64,000 nucleotides of DNA from Thermoplasmata archaeon (GTDB lineage: Archaea > Thermoplasmatota > Thermoplasmata > Thermoplasmatales > Thermoplasmataceae), in NCBI GenBank assembly GCA_021816965.1, contig JAKAWU010000002.1, forward strand, positions 1 through 64,000. The letters run 5' to 3'. This document shows positions 39,273 to 49,604 of the stretch, piece by piece (position 1 is the first letter of the stretch; each line of letters starts with the position of its first letter). The notes under the pieces are model-generated. The model did not search any database and had not been told where the DNA came from. It saw only the letters and a program-made list of their open reading frames with translations. The position numbers were made by a program, and so were the translations under genes.

Positions 39273-40295
39273 ATGAAATACGTAAGATATGGGAGGACTG
39301 CATCCTTTGTTTCGTCACTGGCAATGGGTGCAATGACCTTTGGAGAAAGCAACCTGTGGAAACTCAGTGGCATTGGAAAGGAAACTGCAGACAAAATGAT
39401 AAAAAAGTGTGTTGACACAGGAATAAACCTCTTTGACACAGCAGACATCTATGACGCCGGCGAATCCGAGAAACTTCTGGGAGCGGTCATAAAGCCATAC
39501 AGGGAACAGGTAATGATTGCAACTAAGATGAGAGGAAGAATGGGCCCGGGAATCAATCAATCCGGGCTTTCAAGACATCACATGCATATTGCGTTGAGAA
39601 ACAGTATGGAGAGGCTGGAGACAGACTGGGTGGATATATACCAGTATCACGGATGGGACACATTCACTGATTTTGAAGAAATTCTCTCTACGATGGAAAG
39701 ATTTGTACAGGATGGAAAAGTCCTGTATCCTGCAGTCTCAAACTTCTCTGCCTGGCAGATGTCTACCTTACAGGCCATGGCTCAGGAAAAAGGTTATGCA
39801 AGATATGAGAGCGCACAGATGAACTACAACCTCCTGAACAGAGATATTGAATATGAAATACTGCCATTCATGAAATATAGCAAAATGACTCTTCTTGCAT
39901 GGAGCCCTCTTCATGGCGGATTGCTCAGTGGAAAATACAGGAAAGATGAAAAACCCAAAGAAGGTTACAGGATGTCTGACAGGGGATTTTTCTTCCCGTA
40001 TTTTGATGATGGGAGAGGATGGAGAATAATTGACAGAGTTAGAAAAATAGCAGAAGATCAGGGATGCAAGCCTTCACAGGTCAGCCTCTCATGGATTGTA
40101 TCAAAAGGACATGTTGCACTGATAGGAGCAAGATCCATTGAACAGCTTGAGGAAAATCTTGAAACCGTCAATGTGAATCTGAAAAGGTCCCAGATTGATT
40201 CTCTTGATAAGCTTACTGCGGGAAAGGAGATGTATCCAAACTGGATGATAGACAGACAGGGTTCTGACAAAAAGGGATTTGAAATAATTGACTGA
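39273..40295 (+). CDS. Aldo/keto reductase
   Basis: MKYVRYGRTASFVSSLAMGAMTFGE, FDTADIYDAGESEKLLGAVI, DWVDIYQYHGWD; start refined to ATG 39273. Confidence 0.92.
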   Translation: MKYVRYGRTASFVSSLAMGAMTFGESNLWKLSGIGKETADKMIKKCVDTGINLFDTADIYDAGESEKLLGAVIKPYREQVMIATKMRGRMGPGINQSGLSRHHMHIALRNSMERLETDWVDIYQYHGWDTFTDFEEILSTMERFVQDGKVLYPAVSNFSAWQMSTLQAMAQEKGYARYESAQMNYNLLNRDIEYEILPFMKYSKMTLLAWSPLHGGLLSGKYRKDEKPKEGYRMSDRGFFFPYFDDGRGWRIIDRVRKIAEDQGCKPSQVSLSWIVSKGHVALIGARSIEQLEENLETVNVNLKRSQIDSLDKLTAGKEMYPNWMIDRQGSDKKGFEIID

Positions 40296-40360
40296 AAACA
40301 GTCTCTTATTTCAATAAATTTCCCTTAAATTTAAAAGTTATAAAGTAATCCTGCTTCAAT

Positions 40361-42082
40361 TTGAACAATAAAAAAATCAGCAAAAACAGCGGGGTTTTTG
40401 AACCGTTACTATTTTCCATGAAATATCTTGGCAGAAAACGAAGCACAATATATTTGATCATAGTTGCTGCCATAATAACCACTGCAACCCGACTCTATGT
40501 ACCTGTTGTTATCGGAAGTATAGTCAACTCCATACAGGAAAGGAACTTCAGCGTTCTTTCGTATTTCGTCGAACTTATACTGATTCTTGCTGTTGTTTCT
40601 GCCATTGCCACATTCATCGTAAACTTCGGGGCACAGTACGCAAGCCAGCATTATGCATACAACCTGAGAAAGAAAGTTGTGAACAGCCTCACAAAGAAGG
40701 ATGTTTCCTTCTTCCATGGCAGCACTTCCGGAGACCTGCTCTCCAGGACTACCATGGATATAGACGCAACCAGAAACTTCCTCATGAACACACTCTCCCA
40801 GCTAATACCGACCATAATGATGATTATTTTTGGCTTTGTATATATGCTCTACCTGAACTATGTCTTTGCCTTATTCTTCATTTCCACTATACCATTTCTG
40901 ATATACATAGGAATGGTCTTCCAGAGAAAGCAAAGAATGCACTGGAGACAAATAAGAGAACTCTATGGAGAAATGAACGAAAGGCTTCAGGAAGATATTG
41001 CCGGGCAGAGAACTGTTAGAACCTATTCGCTTGAAAATTCCCAGATTGGCAGATTTCAGGATGTGACAGGCAGTTATTATGGAGAATACATGGATGTTGC
41101 CTATCTCAGGGGGTTCTACAATAACATAATGCCATTCATTATAAGCGTTGCTGCCACAGGCGTCATCATCTATGGGGGTTATGAGTCTGTGATCACCGGT
41201 GTTGAGGTGGGGAACCTTGTTGCAGCCGTGAATATATTCAACCTCATAACATTCCCAGTGAGCTTCCTTGGAAGGCTCATTGTTTTCTCGGAGAATGCCA
41301 GGGCAGGCATAGGAAGGATCAACACAATACTTTCTACAGACCATGATGAGGACCTTGTATCCACAGGCACTTTTCCAGATAGCAATGGAATACAGTTTCA
41401 TGATGTTTCAGTCATTAAAGGGAATAGGGAGATATTGAAAAATGTCAACATGAATATTGAGCCCGGTTCCTTTGTTTGCATAACGGGAGAAACAGGTACC
41501 GGAAAAAGCACACTTGTCAACCTTATCACGGTGCTTGAAAAATGCACGTCAGGATATGTGAGCGTTGGCGGAGTTGATGTGAGAAATATCCCTCTTGAAA
41601 CACTCAGAAAAAATGTGGCAATCGTTCCGCAGGAGATCAACATACTTTCAGGAACCATTGCAGATAACATAAGGTTCGGGAGATCAGGAATAGGAGATGA
41701 GATGGTTATCCGTGCTGCGAAGATAGCAAGAATTGATGATTTTGTATCAGGTCTTCCCGGTAAATATGAAACACTCATTGGAGAGAGAGGAATAACACTT
41801 TCAGGAGGGCAGAAACAGAGGCTTGCAATCGCAAGGGCAGTTGTTACTGAGCCTTCAATCCTGATTCTGGATGATGTTACATCCAGCGTGGATCCTGAAA
41901 CAGAACTGAAAATATTCAAGGAAATAGGAAAGAACATTGAGAACATAACTGTGGTTCTTGTCTCACTCAGATACTCAGCAATGAAATATTCGGAGGAAAG
42001 ATATATCCTGAAAGATAGTACCATAATGGAGCTGGATGAGATAGAGAGCATGAATCTTTTTTCTTCAGGTGAGGGTCAGTGA
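40361..42082 (+). CDS. ABC exporter, fused TMD-NBD, subunit 1 (degenerate ATP site)
   Basis: Walker A GETGTGKST, signature LSGGQKQRLAIARA, Walker B LILDDVTSSVDP, switch region VLVSLRYSAM. Confidence 0.93.
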   Translation: MNNKKISKNSGVFEPLLFSMKYLGRKRSTIYLIIVAAIITTATRLYVPVVIGSIVNSIQERNFSVLSYFVELILILAVVSAIATFIVNFGAQYASQHYAYNLRKKVVNSLTKKDVSFFHGSTSGDLLSRTTMDIDATRNFLMNTLSQLIPTIMMIIFGFVYMLYLNYVFALFFISTIPFLIYIGMVFQRKQRMHWRQIRELYGEMNERLQEDIAGQRTVRTYSLENSQIGRFQDVTGSYYGEYMDVAYLRGFYNNIMPFIISVAATGVIIYGGYESVITGVEVGNLVAAVNIFNLITFPVSFLGRLIVFSENARAGIGRINTILSTDHDEDLVSTGTFPDSNGIQFHDVSVIKGNREILKNVNMNIEPGSFVCITGETGTGKSTLVNLITVLEKCTSGYVSVGGVDVRNIPLETLRKNVAIVPQEINILSGTIADNIRFGRSGIGDEMVIRAAKIARIDDFVSGLPGKYETLIGERGITLSGGQKQRLAIARAVVTEPSILILDDVTSSVDPETELKIFKEIGKNIENITVVLVSLRYSAMKYSEERYILKDSTIMELDEIESMNLFSSGEGQ

Positions 42083-43860
42083 AGGACGATTATGAAAAAG
42101 AAGAGGAGAAATTCATCAATACCCTTGGGGCAACGGCATCTCTGAAAAGATTGATCAAAGATGTTGCGAAGGAAAGAAAGAGCTTTGCAACAGTGGTTAT
42201 TGCCGTGGTGACCACAGCCACAGCTCTTGCTTTCTATCCCCTGGCCATAGGTTATGCAGTGAATTCCATGGCAAACAGGGATATGTACGGAGTCATATTC
42301 TATGGTCTGGTATTCCTTTTGCTGTATCTTATCCAGATGATAGCAAACAGGTTCAGGGTAATTCATACCACAAAGATATCCCAGCTTGCAGTGAAGGGGT
42401 TGAGAGACAGATCCTTCACCAGCATTCACAGTGTCCCCATATCCTTCTTCACCGTTGTCAAATCTGGATTCCTCATAAGCAGGATTACAAATGATGCTGA
42501 AACCATAGGAGATTTCCTCACATTCCAGATTCCGCAGGTCATATCAGGCTTCTCTGCAGTTATCCTCTCCATAGTGATCATGCTATATCTTGATCCCACA
42601 CTTACGCTCTATGCACTTATCATACTTCCTGTGCTTTCCATATTCACCCTCTCCCTTCAGGGAAAGGTCAGGGAAAATTACCTGAAGACAAGGAAAACAA
42701 TTGCTGCAATCACGGGAAACCTTGCGGAGAACATTAACTCCATCAGGAGCATCAAGGCGTTCAATGTGGAGACTTATGTAAACAGCAAGTTTGACTCTCT
42801 CAACACGGAAAATCTTGATGCAAACATCAGGGCATCGAGGCTCTCCTCTGCCTATGGTGCAGTCATAAGGGTGCTGGAATTTATAGGGATATCCATTGTT
42901 ATTTATGAAGGAGTCATAGAACTCCAGATTGGACTCATAACCATAGGAACACTTGTTTCATTCATATTCTATGTTCAGGAATTCTTTGATCCGGTTACAC
43001 AATTATCACAACTTTACAACGCTTACCAGTCATCCATAGTTGGCGCAGGAAGGATATATGGAATTATAGACAGCCCAAAGGAGATCATTCCGGAAGGCTC
43101 CGTTCCAGTGGATACTTTCGAAACTGCACTTGAACTCAGGAATGTCACCTTCAGCTATGGAGAAGACACTGCACTGAATGATGTGAACCTCACCATCTCA
43201 AACAAAGAGAAGGTAGGAATAGTGGGCCACACAGGTGCAGGAAAAACTACTCTTTCAAACCTGATGCTGAAACTATACCTGCCTGAAAAAGGAGAAATAC
43301 TCCTTGATACAAACGACACAAGGAACATTCTCACAAGCAGGTACAGAGACATAATTATACCTGTGCTACAGGAACCTTTCCTTTTCAGGGGAACACTTTA
43401 TGAAAATATAAGGATAGCCAAAAAAGATGCATCAAACGAAGAAATAGAAAAACTTGCACTGGAATTTGGACTGGAAAGGATATTTTCAAGGCTTCCAGAT
43501 GGGTTGAATACAGATGCTGGAGAGCTTGGAAGAAATCTCTCGGAGGGACAGAAACAGGCCATAGCCATACTCAGGGCAATCATAAGAGCGCCACAGGTAC
43601 TCATCATGGATGAACCCACGTCAAATATAGATCCGTTCTCCGAGAAAGATATATTTGCCAGCCTTGAAAAATTCTCAGAGAACAGAACTCTGATTCTGAT
43701 CACACACAGATTCTCAATGATTTCTCTGGTGGACAGGATCGTGGTGGTTGATCAGGGAAAAATAATAGAAAATGGAGATTTTGAGACACTCATGAAAAAG
43801 AAGGGCATGTTCTACAGCATGTACAATATAGTTAATGCAAATGATAACTGGTCAGTCTGA
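42079..43860 (+). CDS. ABC exporter, fused TMD-NBD, subunit 2
   Basis: Walker A GHTGAGKTT, signature LSEGQKQAIAILRA, Walker B LIMDEPTSNIDP, ILITHRFSMIS; overlaps previous gene. Confidence 0.93.
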   Translation: MKDDYEKEEEKFINTLGATASLKRLIKDVAKERKSFATVVIAVVTTATALAFYPLAIGYAVNSMANRDMYGVIFYGLVFLLLYLIQMIANRFRVIHTTKISQLAVKGLRDRSFTSIHSVPISFFTVVKSGFLISRITNDAETIGDFLTFQIPQVISGFSAVILSIVIMLYLDPTLTLYALIILPVLSIFTLSLQGKVRENYLKTRKTIAAITGNLAENINSIRSIKAFNVETYVNSKFDSLNTENLDANIRASRLSSAYGAVIRVLEFIGISIVIYEGVIELQIGLITIGTLVSFIFYVQEFFDPVTQLSQLYNAYQSSIVGAGRIYGIIDSPKEIIPEGSVPVDTFETALELRNVTFSYGEDTALNDVNLTISNKEKVGIVGHTGAGKTTLSNLMLKLYLPEKGEILLDTNDTRNILTSRYRDIIIPVLQEPFLFRGTLYENIRIAKKDASNEEIEKLALEFGLERIFSRLPDGLNTDAGELGRNLSEGQKQAIAILRAIIRAPQVLIMDEPTSNIDPFSEKDIFASLEKFSENRTLILITHRFSMISLVDRIVVVDQGKIIENGDFETLMKKKGMFYSMYNIVNANDNWSV

Positions 43861-43881
43861 TATGCTCATCCTTTTCCTGCA

Positions 43882-43900
43882 TCCAGTTTCACGAACTGGA
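43882..43900 (+). terminator. Hairpin TCCAGTT-TCACG-AACTGGA 22 nt after ABC operon stop
   Basis: Perfect 7-bp inverted repeat with 5-nt loop. Confidence 0.4.
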
Positions 43901-44267
43901 AGAACCTTATATAGTCATTATATTAATATAATAATATTACTATTGTGTGTTGAATCTGTGAAATTGAATAGGTCCTGAGCAATTCGGATTTAAAGATGAG
44001 AAAATAAGCAGGGCCAATTAGATGTGATGAAAGAGATGATAAGTATTTTCCTGAAGCATAGCGAGGAAACAAAGAGTTGATAGCGTGGTTCCTCAAAGAC
44101 ATCATAGAAGAACAAGAATGGGATGATAAAATTTCAGTTTTGACATGTCTCATTCCTTAATCATGCTTCCAGATCTCCAAGCCAGAAGGTTAAAAGTCTC
44201 CTTCCAGTCAGCATGCCTTATTATTGCGGATGGTACAGAGAATAAACCATGTCAAGTCACTTCATCA

Positions 44268-44927
44268 TTAATTATTCGGTGTTGTTAGATTGTATTCCAT
44301 TAACACCCACCATGATTGATCCAGATGGAATTGTTGTGATGTGAAGTGAAATATTCCAAGAGATAGTGTTATTGTGAATGTTATATTCTCATAGAATGTG
44401 AAATTTCCAGGATTTATCATTTTACTGATGTTTGAAGCATTACAACAGAAATAATGATTCTTTTTTATGAATAAAGATAACGCCTGAGAGCTTGGACAGG
44501 ATAATATTCTGAAAGTTGCATTCGGGCCAAAGCTATCATTCTTGTTTGTTCCCCCTTTAAACAATGGCTGAGAAATGGAAATTGAAGTGTTGACTATGGA
44601 AACTACAGGATTTGAATAAGGAAAATTCAACTTTGTATAATTCGTTAAGCAAATCATACTTGAAAAAGGACCACCCGCTATGTTTATAATGTTCGCAGAA
44701 TCCGAAAGGTTAACATATTGTGTAGACGGAAAAAGATATGCATGATATCCCAAAGAAATCTCGTTGCCAAGAAAAGTATAGTTAGAGATATTTTGTATGA
44801 AGAACATACCCTGACCCTGAGGGGGAATATAAGTCCAAATTTCTCCACTAATTCCGCTTGGTTCTGTCGCAGTTTCATAAGATGCAACTGAAACAAGCAG
44901 CACCATTGATATAACAAATACTGACAC
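44268..44927 (-). CDS. Secreted hypothetical protein
   Basis: N-terminal hydrophobic signal, N-glycosylation-type sites. Confidence 0.65.
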   Translation of the reverse strand: MSVFVISMVLLVSVASYETATEPSGISGEIWTYIPPQGQGMFFIQNISNYTFLGNEISLGYHAYLFPSTQYVNLSDSANIINIAGGPFSSMICLTNYTKLNFPYSNPVVSIVNTSISISQPLFKGGTNKNDSFGPNATFRILSCPSSQALSLFIKKNHYFCCNASNISKMINPGNFTFYENITFTITLSLGIFHFTSQQFHLDQSWWVLMEYNLTTPNN

Positions 44928-44953
44928 AATTTTTTTTTATTTATTCATTTTTA

Positions 44954-47626
44954 TCACCCTTCAAGTGGTATATACAGTTGTAATGATGTTGCTACTGTAT
45001 AAGATGGGCCAGTATATGAGTAATATCCAGACCATCCGTACAACCCGGTTGATACCCAAGTTGCATTCACATAATCACTGGCACCAAATTCATGTGCGAC
45101 AGGAACAATTGTTTCGCTTGTTGTGTATGTGTAATAATTAAGAGCATGGTTGAATGGCTGTCCAACATTTGGAATAATTGGCTCCTTGGTTTTTAATAGA
45201 AAATATTCCATCAGTGAAGGACTGCTCTTTCCATTGTTGGGAATTTGGTAAACTTCAATGTTACCAGGACGTGTCAGATTTCCACCACGAATTATTTTTC
45301 CTTCTAGATTTGATGATTGACCATAACTTATGTTCGGTCCCAGCATAATGTTGGACCATACAAATCCGTCAGGTTTTGTTATTTGATTCTGGAATGCAAC
45401 CGGGTATAATCCACCCAATATCAATGCACGTGGAATTGTATTCGGTTCTAAATACGGTCGATTATCTATGACCGCATATATGGATTCTTCTGCTAGAAGT
45501 GCGGTTTCATTGGTGGTTCCGTTTTGTTTTTGATAATTCTGATTTGCTGCAAAGCACGGATAAACGTATCCTCCTTTTCCCCATCCATACTGGCTTCCTG
45601 TGTTATTAAAGTATTGGTTATAGCTGAAAACTCCATATTTGAAACTGTTAGCGGATGAATTATCATATGGCGAGAAAAAGAAAGAAGAAAGTCCAAAACG
45701 AATTGAAGAGGAAGTTGAATGATTTTGGTTCGTTGGTCCATTGCTCACAGTCGTTCCTAAGGTGCCTAAGTAAACTCCCTCTGAATTATAAAGCATGTTT
45801 TGGGAATAACTGTCTGCTATGCATGGGATACCACTATAAATTTGGTTTACTGGCCTGGAATACACATCAAAACTGTGTCTGTAGTATGTTGTCGCTGTAC
45901 CAGTATTAGTGGCAAGTTGAACGAGGAAACCGCCATAAACACCTGGCTGTGTTGTCCAAGTGAAAGATACATTACCATTTCCGCTGACGTCTTGATTACG
46001 ATAAATTAGATACTCAACTACCCCATTTGAGCTAAGTGCGTATACCGATATTCCCAAAGGCACTGCATCAGTGGATGGCCCATGAGAAATCAAATCGGGT
46101 GATGCTGTGGGATTGGAGTTCTGTGCATATGTGTTCACATTCCCATTTCCCATATCTGCATTTTGGTACGGTATATCAAATTTCAAATAACTTATAGTCG
46201 CTGGAAGCATGAAATTTGTATAACATATATTTCCATTATCTGATGCATTATTGATGGCATCTGATAAATTATTATAATCTTTTGAGCCTAACCCCATATA
46301 ACTGACTGCTACATGTCCTAATGATGGTTGAGGCCCAGTAAATGCTATGTATTTTTTTTGTATCCCATTATTTACTGTAACTGAACCACCTAATGGAGAA
46401 ATCGTGTAACCATTCATTTTTCCAATACTGTATGAATAGGTTCCGTCATATTCACTGAAAGTTATGCTGTTCGAAGATGAGGATACTGTATTCCCAGATA
46501 AAGTGACATTCCATGAAGTTCCTGATGGAAGTCCACATTCGGTGAAAGTGACAGCATACATTGAATTTTGAGTATAAGCCACTGCAATGGCCTGTGAAGT
46601 GCCAGATGCTGAAACAGTTCCACTTTCTGGAGAAACTGAATAATGATCTACTGATCCAATGCTGTAGTAATATTTCCCACTTGTTTCACTGAAGGTTATG
46701 CTGTTTGAAGTGGCAGACTGGAGTACTCCGTCAAGTGTTGCTGACCATGGTGTCCCTGATGGAAGGCCAGATTCCCTGAATGTAATGTTACTTCTAAGTC
46801 CAGAACCAATAGGCCCAATTGGGCCACTGGTTCTGTATGTATTGTAATATATCATGGGATCTATTGTGTATGATTCGTTGTGGTAAAGCGTTCCTGAATA
46901 AAATGGGAGGATTATCTGGTCACCTGATGAGGTTTTACTGACAATTCCTGAATGGAATATGGAATCTTCAGACTGCCAGTTTATGGCAATGTTACCCACT
47001 GACACATTCCAGTCATTGGATGGGATGATGCCCGTTCCGGAAGAGATGAACTGGTATGACGGATAGAATCCATTAACAGACATGGTGCTGTTCATGCCCA
47101 TCCCAAGGGAGAATGCACCAATATAACTTCCTGTTACATTGAGGTTCTTCATCACAACTGTTGCATCTATCCCATTATTGTAGAAAGAGAATATCTCTGC
47201 TATCCTCACATAATGATTCCACCTGATCATCACTGCTGAATCCTGATAAAGTGATACAACCCTTTTTGATGAATAATGGTTGAACGTCTCCTCAATCATA
47301 GGGCTGCTTTTTCCGCCTGTTCCAAATGAGGATAACATGATTGGTGAGGCAATGGGCCCCGGGGAATAGTTTGGATTCAGTTCAAGCATATTCCATGATA
47401 CTGGGAACAGGTTGCCGTTGAACCCTATGAATATGTTTGATCCCACAAATTTCACCATCTCATTGTGGTATGTATACGTTTTATCTGTAACAGCAGAATT
47501 TTGTTCCGGAATATGCTGAATTAAGGGTATTACCATTAATGAACAGATTACCATAACAAGAACAACTTTAAGCGATTTGAATTTGTCTTCGTTTCCTCTC
47601 TCTCTTTCTAGAAACATTGAATCCAT
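44954..47626 (-). CDS. Large exported surface protein with FxExGLPSGTxWxxTL repeats (thermopsin-family-like repeat architecture)
   Basis: Signal-anchor VVLVMVICSLMVIPLI; two tandem repeats ITFRESGLPSGTPWSATLDG../VTFTECGLPSGTSWNVTLSG.. Confidence 0.85.
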   Translation of the reverse strand: MDSMFLERERGNEDKFKSLKVVLVMVICSLMVIPLIQHIPEQNSAVTDKTYTYHNEMVKFVGSNIFIGFNGNLFPVSWNMLELNPNYSPGPIASPIMLSSFGTGGKSSPMIEETFNHYSSKRVVSLYQDSAVMIRWNHYVRIAEIFSFYNNGIDATVVMKNLNVTGSYIGAFSLGMGMNSTMSVNGFYPSYQFISSGTGIIPSNDWNVSVGNIAINWQSEDSIFHSGIVSKTSSGDQIILPFYSGTLYHNESYTIDPMIYYNTYRTSGPIGPIGSGLRSNITFRESGLPSGTPWSATLDGVLQSATSNSITFSETSGKYYYSIGSVDHYSVSPESGTVSASGTSQAIAVAYTQNSMYAVTFTECGLPSGTSWNVTLSGNTVSSSSNSITFSEYDGTYSYSIGKMNGYTISPLGGSVTVNNGIQKKYIAFTGPQPSLGHVAVSYMGLGSKDYNNLSDAINNASDNGNICYTNFMLPATISYLKFDIPYQNADMGNGNVNTYAQNSNPTASPDLISHGPSTDAVPLGISVYALSSNGVVEYLIYRNQDVSGNGNVSFTWTTQPGVYGGFLVQLATNTGTATTYYRHSFDVYSRPVNQIYSGIPCIADSYSQNMLYNSEGVYLGTLGTTVSNGPTNQNHSTSSSIRFGLSSFFFSPYDNSSANSFKYGVFSYNQYFNNTGSQYGWGKGGYVYPCFAANQNYQKQNGTTNETALLAEESIYAVIDNRPYLEPNTIPRALILGGLYPVAFQNQITKPDGFVWSNIMLGPNISYGQSSNLEGKIIRGGNLTRPGNIEVYQIPNNGKSSPSLMEYFLLKTKEPIIPNVGQPFNHALNYYTYTTSETIVPVAHEFGASDYVNATWVSTGLYGWSGYYSYTGPSYTVATSLQLYIPLEG
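46335..46790 (-). repeat. Two tandem protein-level repeats inside the surface protein
   Basis: FxExGLPSGTxWxxTLxGxxxSxxSNSITFSExxGxYxYSIGxxxxYxxSPxxGxV in both units. Confidence 0.85.
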
Positions 47627-47704
47627 TAAAAAATCGAAAATGCATGAACTAATGATAAATAAAATGTATGACTTGTGCAGATAGTCATGGGAACCAGTAC
47701 ATGA

Positions 47705-48643
47705 TCACTTTGTGCCTGAAACATACAGATTCGCCATGGCATCCTCAATGGATGTGTACTTTGCCCTGTATCCCAGCTCTTCCATCCGTTCACTCCTGAT
47801 TACCTGACTTCCTGTCACAAGATCTGATGCTTTTCCGAACAGTGATCTGACGACGAAAGCAGGAATCGGGAATCTTGATCCCTTTCCCATGGCTTTTCCA
47901 ATGGCTCTCGAGAATTCTCTTGATGACACACATCCGGCAACGGAGTTCACAGGCCCTGAAAATTCCGGATTTGACATTGCCCTGATTATGATCCCAACCT
48001 GATCGTCTATGTGAACCCATGGAAACATCTGAGTTCCGGGGGAGATATAACCACCAAGGCCCTTCCTGAAGTATGGTTCCAGTGATCCAAGGGCCCCTTC
48101 GGATCTCTTAAGCACCAGGGAAGTCCTGATGAGTACAGTCCTTATTCCGCTTTCCTGTGCCCTGAGGGCCTCCTTCTCCCACCTTTCCACAAGATCAGCC
48201 CAGTAGTCCTTCCCTGCTGATGATGACTCAGAAGCAACAACATTTCCCTTATAACCGTAGAATCCCGCAGCGGAACCATTGATAAAAACTCTGGGCTTTT
48301 CTGAGCATTTCGTGATTGCGTCCACAATATGCCTTGTTCCCATAATCCTGCTGTCATTTACTTCTTTCTCGTAATTTCCCTTCCATCTCTCAAATATGGG
48401 AGCACCTGAAAGATTTACGACAGCATCCGCACCTTCACAGAACTTACTCAACTGTTCTGTGTCTTCCTGATCCCATCTGCAGAATTCTGAAGCATAGGGT
48501 ACTGATTTCCTTGCCCTATCCACATCCCTTGTTACAACAGCTATATTTCTGCCTGCTTCATGAAGTGCTTTTGAAAGTGAATTCCCTATGGAACCTGTGG
48601 CCCCAGAAATGATAACCCGTCCTGTCACATATGTATAATTCAC
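47705..48643 (-). CDS. NAD-dependent epimerase, TIGR01777/YfcH-like
   Basis: VIISGATGSIGNSLSKAL, VVNLSGAPIFERW, FINGSAAGFYGYKG. Confidence 0.9.
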   Translation of the reverse strand: MNYTYVTGRVIISGATGSIGNSLSKALHEAGRNIAVVTRDVDRARKSVPYASEFCRWDQEDTEQLSKFCEGADAVVNLSGAPIFERWKGNYEKEVNDSRIMGTRHIVDAITKCSEKPRVFINGSAAGFYGYKGNVVASESSSAGKDYWADLVERWEKEALRAQESGIRTVLIRTSLVLKRSEGALGSLEPYFRKGLGGYISPGTQMFPWVHIDDQVGIIIRAMSNPEFSGPVNSVAGCVSSREFSRAIGKAMGKGSRFPIPAFVVRSLFGKASDLVTGSQVIRSERMEELGYRAKYTSIEDAMANLYVSGTK

Positions 48644-48716
48644 TCAACATTAATATAATTTCTAAAATAAACTCTGATGTTCACAAGACTTATCTATTAA
48701 CTGGCAATCACAACAT

Positions 48717-49088
48717 GTGAAGTATAATCCTGCCTCATTCTGGGGAAAAGTGGTGTCAGATGCAATGAGAGAAGAAAAAATTGTTATTGACAGGATAGAT
48801 ATAAATGGAGAGGAAGTCCCTCATCCATCACTTTCCGGAATGTTCCAGAGATCAGTAGGCGAACTGAAGGGTCAGGTTTCTGACTGGAGAAGGGGCATAG
48901 ACGGCAGGGACGAAAGTGTACATGTGGTGGAATTCAGGGACAAATATGAAATCCATCTGGATCATTATGATCCTTATAAGAAACCGGTTCATCACCTGCT
49001 TTTTGACAGCCCCAAATATGGTGCCCTTACTGCGATTGCAGTTTCTTTCATTGCCATTTCACTTTTCAGGAAATTATCAGGAAGATAG
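48717..49088 (+). CDS. Hypothetical protein with C-terminal TM segment
   Basis: 123 aa, GTG start, C-terminal ALTAIAVSFIAISLF. Confidence 0.6.
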   Translation: MKYNPASFWGKVVSDAMREEKIVIDRIDINGEEVPHPSLSGMFQRSVGELKGQVSDWRRGIDGRDESVHVVEFRDKYEIHLDHYDPYKKPVHHLLFDSPKYGALTAIAVSFIAISLFRKLSGR

Positions 49089-49092
49089 ATTT

Positions 49093-49491
49093 TCAGTCAA
49101 GGATATCTTCATTCTCCTCTATTTCCCTGAAGATATTCTCGTACTTTACCTTGAGTTCCTCTTCCACTTTTACAGCCTTTGAGAGCCGGTCAATCTCCTC
49201 CTTCTTGAGTTTCCAAAGATTTACCCTCCAGATCTTCCCCTTTGGAAGCGTCAGTTCTTCCCTCTGTGTTTTCAGGAAACCACTCTCCTCCAGATCATAG
49301 AATGCATCTCTTTCCGGGGAAGAGAGAACATTGTCCAGAACGTAATCCTCATAACCAAAAAATGCAAGGATGAAATCGCAAAGGGCAATTACATCAACAT
49401 GACTCACTCCTCTGGCCCCATATACATTTTGAAGAGCCCGAATAAGGATACTTCGCTTGAGGACTCCCATGACAATCAGCGCATTATGCAT
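49093..49491 (-). CDS. Hypothetical protein (Thermoplasmata-type small protein, possibly DUF6015-like)
   Basis: 132 aa; family assignment is from memory only. Confidence 0.6.
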   Translation of the reverse strand: MHNALIVMGVLKRSILIRALQNVYGARGVSHVDVIALCDFILAFFGYEDYVLDNVLSSPERDAFYDLEESGFLKTQREELTLPKGKIWRVNLWKLKKEEIDRLSKAVKVEEELKVKYENIFREIEENEDILD

Positions 49492-49604
49492 TATTGTTTA
49501 TTAAATTTCCCTTTTCCGCTAAACCGTATATAAATGTGAATGCAAGGCAGATTCTATATATGAAAAATATGATATCAATTTCTCTATATCCGTGAGAATG
49601 CTTA

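Noticed and set aside
43905-44267. Possible gene relic (plus-frame ..RCDERDDKYFPEA*RGNKELIAWFLKDIIEEQEWDDKISVLTCLIP) and C/D-box-like GTGATGA..CTGA
   Set aside because: Interrupted by stops, no family recognised, and the box motifs are too weak; needs BLASTX.
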